Positions 1-6,430 of a DNA stretch of 64,000 nucleotides are shown here, in pieces. Origin of the DNA: Pseudomonas khavaziana (GTDB taxonomy: Bacteria > Pseudomonadota > Gammaproteobacteria > Pseudomonadales > Pseudomonadaceae); contig NZ_JAHSTT010000001.1 in assembly GCF_019145205.1 (NCBI RefSeq), positions 124,001-188,000 of the forward strand. The letters run 5' to 3'. A model generated the notes under the pieces. The model saw nothing but the letters and a program-made list of their open reading frames with translations. It did no database searches and was not told where the DNA came from. Within the stretch, counting starts at the first letter, position 1; each line of letters begins with the position of its first letter. The position numbers were made by a program, and so were the translations under genes.

Positions 1-71
1 TGCGGCGAGGTTCGAAGGCGTAATCTGCCGAGACTATCAGATGAAATAATCAGTTACTTAATGGAGTGAGC

Positions 72-704
72 ATGTACGTCGCCGAGTTTTTGACCGTAGC
101 CTTGATTCACTTGTTGGCGGTGGCCAGCCCCGGCCCGGATTTCGCCGTGGTGGTCCGTGAAAGCGTGACCCACGGGCGCCGCGCCGGAACCTGGACGGCC
201 CTGGGCGTCGGCACAGCGATTTTCGTGCATGTAGGTTATTCGTTGCTGGGCATCGGCTTGATCGTGTCCCAGTCCATCGTGTTGTTCAACGCATTGAAAT
301 GGGCGGCGGCGGCGTACCTGCTGTATATCGGCTTCAAGGCTTTGCGCGCCCAGCCGGCCAAGCCTGCCGCCGAGGGTGAGTTGCACCGAGAAGCGGGCGA
401 GCGCACACCACGCGGCGCGTTTACCGCAGGCTTTGTGACCAACGGCCTGAACCCCAAGGCGACGCTGTTCTTCCTCTCGTTGTTCACCGTAGTGATCAAC
501 CCGCATACGCCGCTGGCGGTACAGGCCGGTTATGGCGTGTACCTGGCGGTGGCGACGGCGTTGTGGTTTTGCCTGGTGGCCATGCTGTTCAGCCAGCAGC
601 GCGTACGGGCCGGGTTTGCGAAGATGGGGCATTGGTTTGATCGGACCATGGGCGCGGTGCTGATTGCGATTGGGGTGAAGTTGGCGTTTACCAGCATGAA
701 GTAA
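72..704 (+). CDS. LysE/RhtB-family amino-acid exporter
   Basis: Inner-membrane exporter of the LysE/RhtB family (210 aa), which moves amino acids or similar small metabolites out of the cell; the substrate cannot be read from sequence. The N-terminus carries the family pattern ASPGPDFAVVVRES in the first loop, followed by about six hydrophobic segments and a short cytoplasmic loop (roughly residues 98-115). The ATG at 72 is preferred over an in-frame GTG at 66 because a GGAG Shine-Dalgarno at 63-66 sits five bases before it and overlaps the GTG. The gene is monocistronic as far as can be seen and is followed by a REPIN. Confidence 0.9.
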   Translation: MYVAEFLTVALIHLLAVASPGPDFAVVVRESVTHGRRAGTWTALGVGTAIFVHVGYSLLGIGLIVSQSIVLFNALKWAAAAYLLYIGFKALRAQPAKPAAEGELHREAGERTPRGAFTAGFVTNGLNPKATLFFLSLFTVVINPHTPLAVQAGYGVYLAVATALWFCLVAMLFSQQRVRAGFAKMGHWFDRTMGAVLIAIGVKLAFTSMK

Positions 705-733
705 CGCTTCCAACTTAAGCGGGCACGGTCAAA

Positions 734-823
734 TGTGGGAGGGGGCTTGCTCCCGATAGCAGAGTGTCAGTCAGTCTATGTATGGCTGACACGCCGCCAT
801 CGGGAGCAAGCCCCCTCCCACAT
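734..823. repeat. REPIN (GTGGGAGGGGGCTTGC family)
   Basis: Two inverted REP units face each other. The left unit GTGGGAGGGGGCTTGCTCCC begins at 735 and its reverse complement ends at about 822, separated by a roughly 35-base spacer that is itself partly palindromic (GTGTCAG..CTGACAC). The whole element can fold into one long hairpin. A close relative is at 60215-60303, spacer included. REPINs are non-autonomous elements thought to be mobilised by RAYT transposases; none is encoded in this window. Confidence 0.85.
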
Positions 824-935
824 CTGGCATTTGCTCAGGTCTGCAAATCATTCCTTTGGCTGATTTGGCTGAAACATAAGCCCTCTACAGTGCAAGTCTT
901 CAAGCCAAGACCGTGCAGTCATTAAAGGGATTCGT

Positions 936-2618
936 ATGTTGCAGACCCGAGTTATCCCGCCCGCCGAAGGCGCGTACCAATACCCGCTGTTGATCAAACG
1001 CCTGCTGATGTCCGGGACGCGCTACGAAAAGACCCGCGAAATCATCTACCGCGACAAGCTGCGCTATACCTACCCAACGCTGATCGAGCGCGTTGCGCGC
1101 CTGGCCAATGTGTTGACCGAAGCGGGGGTCAAGGCCGGTGACACCGTGGCTGTAATGGACTGGGACAGCCACCGTTACCTGGAATGCATGTTCGCCATCC
1201 CGATGATCGGCGCGGTGATCCACACCATCAACGTGCGCCTGTCGCCGGAACAGATTCTCTACACCATGAACCACGCCGAAGACCGCTTCGTGCTGGTCAA
1301 CAGTGAGTTTGCGGGGCTCTACCAGGCCATCGCCGGGCAGTTGACCACGGTCGACAAGACCTTGTTGATTACCGATGGTGACACCAAGACCTGCGAGCTA
1401 CCCAATCTGGTGGGTGAGTACGAAACCCTGTTGGCCGCTGCCAGCCCCAAGTACGACTTCGAGGATTTCGACGAAAATTCCGTCGCCACCACCTTCTACA
1501 CCACCGGCACCACCGGTAACCCAAAGGGTGTGTACTTCACCCATCGCCAATTGGTGCTGCACACCATCGGTGTGGCGACGATCATGGGCAGTGTCGACAG
1601 CGTGCGCCTGTTGGGCACCAACGACGTGTATATGCCGATCACGCCAATGTTTCACGTACACGCGTGGGGCCTGCCCTATGTGGCGACCATGCTTGGCTTG
1701 AAGCAGGTCTACCCCGGTCGCTACGATCCGGAATATTTGGTGGAGCTGTGGCGCAAGGAGAAGGTCACGTTTTCCCACTGCGTGCCGACCATCCTGCAAA
1801 TGGTGCTTAACGCCAAGGCCGCCCAGGGTGTGGATTTTGGCGGCTGGAAAATCGTTATCGGCGGTAGTGCCCTTAACCGCTCGTTGTACGAAGCGGCCAA
1901 GGCCCGAGGCATTCAACTCACTGCCGCGTACGGCATGTCCGAGACCGGGCCGCTGGTGTCCTGCGCCCACCTCAATGCCGAACTGATGGCCGGCAGCGAA
2001 GACGAGCGCACCACGTATCGCATCAAGGCCGGCGTGCCCGGGCCGTTGGTGGAGGCGGCGATCATGGATACGAACGGCAACTTCCTGCCTGCCGACGGCG
2101 AAACCCAGGGCGAGCTGGTACTGCGTGCGCCCTGGCTCACCGAGGGCTATTACAAGGAACCGCAAAAGGGTGCCGAGCTATGGGCCGGCGGCTGGATGCA
2201 CACCGGCGACGTCGCCACGCTGGATGCGTTCGGCGTGATCGATATCCGCGACCGCATCAAGGATGTGATCAAGACCGGTGGCGAATGGATCTCGTCCCTG
2301 GCTCTCGAAGACTTGGTCAGCCGCCACCCGGCGGTTCGCGAAGTCGCAGTGGTGGGCATTGCCGACCCGCAATGGGGCGAACGCCCATTCGCCTTGCTGG
2401 TGGTGCATGAGGGCCATGTGATCGGCGCACGGGAGCTCAAGGAGCACCTCAAGCCTTTTGTCGAGCTGGGGCATTTGAGCAAGTGGGCGATCCCGAGCCA
2501 GATCGCCGTTGTTACTGAAATTCCCAAGACCAGCGTAGGAAAGCTCGACAAAAAACGTATCCGTATCGACATCATCGAATGGCAGGCCAACAACAGCACA
2601 TTCCTGTCTACACTCTAA
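936..2618 (+). CDS. AlkK-like fatty-acid--CoA ligase
   Basis: AMP-forming acyl-CoA synthetase (560 aa) that activates fatty acids with ATP and CoA for beta-oxidation; closest in style to medium-chain ligases of the AlkK type. Visible motifs are the P-loop YTTGTTGNPKG (188-198), the adenylate-binding YGMSETGP (332-339), the hinge region GWMHTGD..DIRDRIKD (419-443) and the catalytic lysine in KTSVGKLDK (Lys536). Length is normal for the family. An AAGGG lies upstream of the ATG. It precedes the DUF1302/DUF1329/LuxR genes on the same strand; I recall the same arrangement (PP_0763 to PP_0767) in P. putida, suggesting one fatty-acid or ester-use module. Exact chain-length preference is unknown. 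Confidence 0.9.
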   Translation: MLQTRVIPPAEGAYQYPLLIKRLLMSGTRYEKTREIIYRDKLRYTYPTLIERVARLANVLTEAGVKAGDTVAVMDWDSHRYLECMFAIPMIGAVIHTINVRLSPEQILYTMNHAEDRFVLVNSEFAGLYQAIAGQLTTVDKTLLITDGDTKTCELPNLVGEYETLLAAASPKYDFEDFDENSVATTFYTTGTTGNPKGVYFTHRQLVLHTIGVATIMGSVDSVRLLGTNDVYMPITPMFHVHAWGLPYVATMLGLKQVYPGRYDPEYLVELWRKEKVTFSHCVPTILQMVLNAKAAQGVDFGGWKIVIGGSALNRSLYEAAKARGIQLTAAYGMSETGPLVSCAHLNAELMAGSEDERTTYRIKAGVPGPLVEAAIMDTNGNFLPADGETQGELVLRAPWLTEGYYKEPQKGAELWAGGWMHTGDVATLDAFGVIDIRDRIKDVIKTGGEWISSLALEDLVSRHPAVREVAVVGIADPQWGERPFALLVVHEGHVIGARELKEHLKPFVELGHLSKWAIPSQIAVVTEIPKTSVGKLDKKRIRIDIIEWQANNSTFLSTL

Positions 2619-2952
2619 TGCTCCTCGCCGCGCCCGTTCGGCCGCGGCAACGCTCTATCTTGCGGCTTTACTTGTGATTTACCGAATTTCAGCCATCCTT
2701 CTCGCGCCGGCCTTCGCCGGCGTGGCGAAAGGGTTGTGGCAGACGGCTTGGTGATGCAAATCACACTTTAGAGGGATCAAGCGATACCTACCGCTGGCTA
2801 TAGTCCCTTTCAGAGTTTTTCAAGGATGTTGTGCTTCGGGCCATGGGGGCCCGGTTGTCGTGCGGCATTGGAATCGTTGTATTCCGGCCGTTACATGCAT
2901 CCAGCCGCAGAACTCACTGCCATAACAATAAAATGCACATGGAGTAGCGTCG
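2619..2952 (+). other. Intergenic leader before DUF1302 gene
   Basis: A 334-base gap with no credible gene. It contains a GC-rich imperfect palindrome around 2695-2725 (CGCCGGCCTTCGCCGGCG). Its last 30 bases form a purine-rich leader with a Crc/Hfq-type site (see 2924-2931) and a GGAG at 2941-2944. I could not pick a convincing sigma70 promoter; a promoter activated by the downstream LuxR-type regulator would not need strong consensus boxes. Confidence 0.5.
2924..2931 (+). promoter_or_regulatory. Candidate Hfq/Crc catabolite-activity (CA) motif
   Basis: AACAATAA matches the AAnAAnAA motif that Hfq with Crc binds on pseudomonad mRNAs to block translation during catabolite repression. It lies nine bases upstream of the GGAG Shine-Dalgarno (2941-2944) of the DUF1302 gene, the usual position for such sites. 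Carbon-source repression would fit a fatty-acid-use gene. Only one motif is present, and short A-rich matches occur by chance. Confidence 0.45.
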
Positions 2953-4812
2953 ATGACCTCAGTAAACCAGTTCTGGCGCCGGGCAAGACTGCCCCTGGCC
3001 GTCAGTCTCGCTTCTACGCTCGCCGGGCCCGCATTCGGCGTCAGTTTCAACATTGGTGAAATCGAAGGGAGTTTTGATTCGTCGCTTTCCGTCGGGGCAA
3101 GCTGGTCCACGGCCAAGCCCAACCGCGACCTGATCGGTGCCAACAACGGTGGCAAGGGCTTGTCCCAGACCTCCGATGACGGTCACTTGAACTTCAAGCG
3201 CGGCGAGACGTTCTCGAAGATCTTCAAGGGCATCCACGACCTGGAACTGAAGTACGGCGACACCGGTGTGTTTGTGCGTGGCAAGTACTGGTACGACTTT
3301 GAACTCAAGGACGAAAGCCGTCAGTTCAAGGACATCAGCGACAACAACCGCAAGGAAGGCGCCAAGTCTTCGGGCGGGCAGATCCTCGATGCGTTCGTCT
3401 ACCACAACTACTCGATTGCCGATGCGCCGGGCTCGGTGCGTTTTGGCAAGCAAGTGGTGAGCTGGGGCGAAAGTACTTTCATCGGCGGTGGCATCAACTC
3501 CATCAACCCGATCGACGTGTCGGCGTTCCGTCGTCCGGGCGCCGAGATCAAGGAAGGCTTGATCCCGGTCAACATGTTCTATGTGTCCCAGACGCTCACC
3601 GACAACCTGTCGGCCGAGGCGTTCTACCAGCTGGAGTGGGACCAGACCGTCACCGATAACTGCGGCACTTTCTTCTCGCAGCCGGACGTGATCTCCGATG
3701 GTTGCAGCAATAACCTGCGGGTGCTGAACAAGCGCTCGACCATCCCGGCCGCAGCCTTGCCGACCTTGGGTGCCCTGGGTGTAGACGTCAACAGCGAGGG
3801 CGTGCTGGTGCGCCGCGGGCCGGACCGTGACGCACGGGACAGCGGCCAGTTCGGCGTGGCCATGCACTACAACTTCGAGCCGCTGGACACCGAGTTCGGC
3901 GCCTACTTCATGAACTACCACAGCCGGGCGCCGATCTTCAGTGCTCAGGGTGCGCCATCGGCGGCCTATACCCGTCCTTTGGGCCCGCTGGGGGCACTGC
4001 GTCCGCTGATCGTGGCCGGCAGTTCGAACTACTTCGTCGAGTATCCTGAAGATATCCGCCTGTATGGCTTGAGCTTCTCCACCACGCTGCCTACCGGCAC
4101 CGCCTGGAGTGGTGAATTGAGCTATCGGCCAAATGCACCGGTGCAACTGAGCACCACCGACATTCTGTTTGCCGGTGTCACGCCGATTCCGGGCTTTGGC
4201 AATGCTTCCGTGCTCAAGGGTTCGCCCGGCCAGGATCTGCATGGCTACAACCGCAAGGAAGTCACCCAGTTCCAGACCACCTTTACGCACTTCTTCGACC
4301 AGGTCATGGGCGCCAGCCGTCTGACCACGGTTGGTGAAATCGGCGTGACCCATGTTGGCGGCCTGGAAAGCAAATCCCAGGCGCGTTATGGCCGCGATCC
4401 AGTGTTCGGCCCAGGTACCTTGCCGGGTGGCTTCTGCGCCGCGCTTAACAACTCCACCGCCAACGGCGCCGGTCTGCCCAACGCTGCCGGCCTGAACACC
4501 AATTGCAACAACGACGGCTACACCACCGCAACCTCCTGGGGCTACCGCGCCCGTGCCATCTGGGAATACCCGGACGTGTTCGCCGGCGTCAACCTCAAGC
4601 CCAACGTGGCCTGGTCCCATGACGTCAAGGGTTACTCGCCAGGTCCTGGCGGTAACTTCGAAGAAGGTCGCAAGGCGGTCAGCCTGGGCCTGGATGCCGA
4701 ATACCAGAACACCTACACCGCGAGCCTGGCCTACACCAACTTCTTTGGTGGCAAGTTCAGCACTGTGGATGACCGCGACTTCGTCGCCTTGAGTTTCGGC
4801 GCCAACTTCTAA
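2953..4812 (+). CDS. DUF1302 family outer-membrane-like protein
   Basis: A 619-aa exported protein of the DUF1302 family. Residues 1-29 form a signal peptide with an Arg-rich start and an LAGPAFG cleavage region. The remainder alternates polar and aromatic residues with many Gly/Asn/Tyr and ends in an Asn-Phe terminus (LSFGANF), which suggests an outer-membrane beta-barrel; this is inference from composition. DUF1302 and DUF1329 genes are usually found as neighbours, as here (42 bases before the next ATG). In P. putida the homologous pair has, as I recall, been linked by transposon fitness data to use of fatty esters. Start ATG at 2953 has GGAG eight bases upstream. Confidence 0.85.
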   Translation: MTSVNQFWRRARLPLAVSLASTLAGPAFGVSFNIGEIEGSFDSSLSVGASWSTAKPNRDLIGANNGGKGLSQTSDDGHLNFKRGETFSKIFKGIHDLELKYGDTGVFVRGKYWYDFELKDESRQFKDISDNNRKEGAKSSGGQILDAFVYHNYSIADAPGSVRFGKQVVSWGESTFIGGGINSINPIDVSAFRRPGAEIKEGLIPVNMFYVSQTLTDNLSAEAFYQLEWDQTVTDNCGTFFSQPDVISDGCSNNLRVLNKRSTIPAAALPTLGALGVDVNSEGVLVRRGPDRDARDSGQFGVAMHYNFEPLDTEFGAYFMNYHSRAPIFSAQGAPSAAYTRPLGPLGALRPLIVAGSSNYFVEYPEDIRLYGLSFSTTLPTGTAWSGELSYRPNAPVQLSTTDILFAGVTPIPGFGNASVLKGSPGQDLHGYNRKEVTQFQTTFTHFFDQVMGASRLTTVGEIGVTHVGGLESKSQARYGRDPVFGPGTLPGGFCAALNNSTANGAGLPNAAGLNTNCNNDGYTTATSWGYRARAIWEYPDVFAGVNLKPNVAWSHDVKGYSPGPGGNFEEGRKAVSLGLDAEYQNTYTASLAYTNFFGGKFSTVDDRDFVALSFGANF

Positions 4813-4854
4813 GCACACTCTTTTCAAGTGGCATGTATTCAGGAAGACCAGAGT

Positions 4855-6219
4855 ATGAAAATAACTAAAAGTTTGTTGCACGTGGGTGTGCTTGGGCTGT
4901 CGATCCTGGCGAGCAACGTCATGGCCGCAGTCTCGGCGGATGAAGCCGCCAAGCTCGGCACGACCCTGACCCCGATGGGCGCCGAGATGGCGGGCAACGC
5001 CGCTGGCACCATTCCTAAATGGTCACCACTGCCCACCAATGCCGGCGCCGTGGATGCCAAGGGGTTCCTGGCCAACCCATACGCCAGTGAACAACCGCAG
5101 TTCACCATCACCGCGCAGAACGTCGAGCAGTACAAGGACAAGCTGGCCCCCGGGCAGTACGCGATGTTCAAGCGTTACCCGGACAGCTTCAAGATGCCGG
5201 TTTACCCGACCCATCGCGGCGCCACGGTACCGGCTGAGGTGTTTGCCTCGATCAAGAAAAACGCCACCACCACCAACCTGGTGTCCGGTGGCAACGGCCT
5301 GGAAAACTTCGAGACCGCCGTACCCTTCCCGATTCCTAAAAGTGGCGTCGAAGTCATCTGGAACCACATCACCCGTTATCGCGGCGGCAGCGTGACCCGC
5401 CTGGTCACCCAGGCCACTCCGCAAACCAACGGGTCCTACAGCCTGGTGTACTTCCGCGACCAGTTCGTGTTCCGCGACAAAATGAAGGACTTCGACCCGA
5501 AAAACCCGGGCAACGTGCTGTTCTACTTCAAGCAGCAAGTCACCGCGCCGGCCCGCCTGGCCGGTGGTGTACTGCTGGTGCACGAAACCCTGGACCAAGT
5601 GAAGGAGCCGCGTTCGGCTTGGGTCTACAACGCCGGCCAGCGCCGCGTGCGCCGGGCGCCACAAGTGTCCTACGACGGGCCGGGTACTGCCGCTGACGGC
5701 CTGCGTACGTCCGACAACCTCGACATGTACAACGGTGCGCCGGATCGCTACGACTGGAAGCTGGAAGGCAAGAAAGAAATCTACATCGCCTCCAACAGCT
5801 ACAAGATCGACGACCCCAAGCTCAAGTACGCTGACATCATCAAGGCCGGCCACATCAACCAGGACCTGACGCGCTATGAGCTACGTCGTGTCTGGCACGT
5901 GGTCGCCACCTTGAAGGAAGGCCAGCGCCACATCTACGCCAAGCGTGACTTCTTCATCGACGAAGACACCTGGCAAGCGGCGGTGATCGACCACTACGAC
6001 GGCCGCGGCCAACTGTGGCGCGTCGCCGAAGCCCATGCCGAGAACTACTACGACAAGCAAGTGCCGTGGTACGCCCTGGAAACCCTCTACGACCTGCAGT
6101 CCGGCCGTTACCTGGCCTTGGGCATGAAGAACGAAGAGAAACAGGCCTATGACTTCGGCTTCACCGCCACCACCAGCGACTTCACCCCAGCGGCCCTGCG
6201 CCAGGACGGTGTTCGCTAA
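4855..6219 (+). CDS. DUF1329 family periplasmic protein
   Basis: A 454-aa DUF1329 protein with a clear signal peptide (MKITKSLLHVG..SNVMAAVS, cleavage near residue 24). DUF1329 proteins have an outer-membrane lipoprotein-sorting-protein-like (LolB/LolA-type) fold by family annotation, so a role in carrying hydrophobic molecules through the envelope with the DUF1302 partner is plausible but unproven. The ATG at 4855 is chosen over one at 4828 because AGGAAG precedes it and the signal peptide begins there. It is probably co-transcribed with the DUF1302 gene. Transcription likely ends at the hairpin inside the downstream REPIN. Confidence 0.85.
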   Translation: MKITKSLLHVGVLGLSILASNVMAAVSADEAAKLGTTLTPMGAEMAGNAAGTIPKWSPLPTNAGAVDAKGFLANPYASEQPQFTITAQNVEQYKDKLAPGQYAMFKRYPDSFKMPVYPTHRGATVPAEVFASIKKNATTTNLVSGGNGLENFETAVPFPIPKSGVEVIWNHITRYRGGSVTRLVTQATPQTNGSYSLVYFRDQFVFRDKMKDFDPKNPGNVLFYFKQQVTAPARLAGGVLLVHETLDQVKEPRSAWVYNAGQRRVRRAPQVSYDGPGTAADGLRTSDNLDMYNGAPDRYDWKLEGKKEIYIASNSYKIDDPKLKYADIIKAGHINQDLTRYELRRVWHVVATLKEGQRHIYAKRDFFIDEDTWQAAVIDHYDGRGQLWRVAEAHAENYYDKQVPWYALETLYDLQSGRYLALGMKNEEKQAYDFGFTATTSDFTPAALRQDGVR

Positions 6220-6221
6220 CC

Positions 6222-6320
6222 TGTAGGAGCGAGCTTGCTCGCGAAGGTCGTCAACGATAACGCGCCCATCCTGGATGGGCGCGTTGTTTTTGAGTGCTTC
6301 GCGAGCAAGCTCGCTCCTAC
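6222..6320. repeat. REPIN (GTAGGAGCGAGCTTGC family) with terminator-like centre
   Basis: The outer inverted arms are GTAGGAGCGAGCTTGCTCGC (from 6223) and its complement ending at 6320. The spacer contains a perfect 12-bp stem (6259-6270 with 6274-6285) and a CTG loop followed by GTTTTT, an intrinsic terminator layout on the plus strand. The element directly follows the DUF1329 stop codon, so it probably also ends that transcript. A diverged relative lies at 37715-37812. Confidence 0.85.
6259..6291 (+). terminator. Intrinsic terminator inside the REPIN
   Basis: A perfect 12-bp GC-rich stem (AACGCGCCCATC / GATGGGCGCGTT), a 3-base loop and a GTTTTT tail lie 40 bases after the DUF1329 stop. It would separate the DUF1302/DUF1329 unit from the regulator gene downstream. 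Confidence 0.65.
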
Positions 6321-6430
6321 TTCTTCCCAGGAGTCTGGGCGAGATATTTTTTGTCGCAGTTCTTTTTCAGCCATTTGTTGCAAAGATCTACAATCGCGCC
6401 GCTTTTACCGCTAGTCTGCGGACATCTGCA

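Noticed and set aside
2959..4881. A 640-codon minus-strand frame over the DUF1302 gene
   Set aside because: A shadow of the plus-strand gene, which has a signal peptide, Shine-Dalgarno and family identity.
6275..6430. Longer N-terminus for the MalT-like regulator
   Set aside because: The extension begins inside the REPIN and has no Shine-Dalgarno; ATGs at 6431 and 6464 are more credible.
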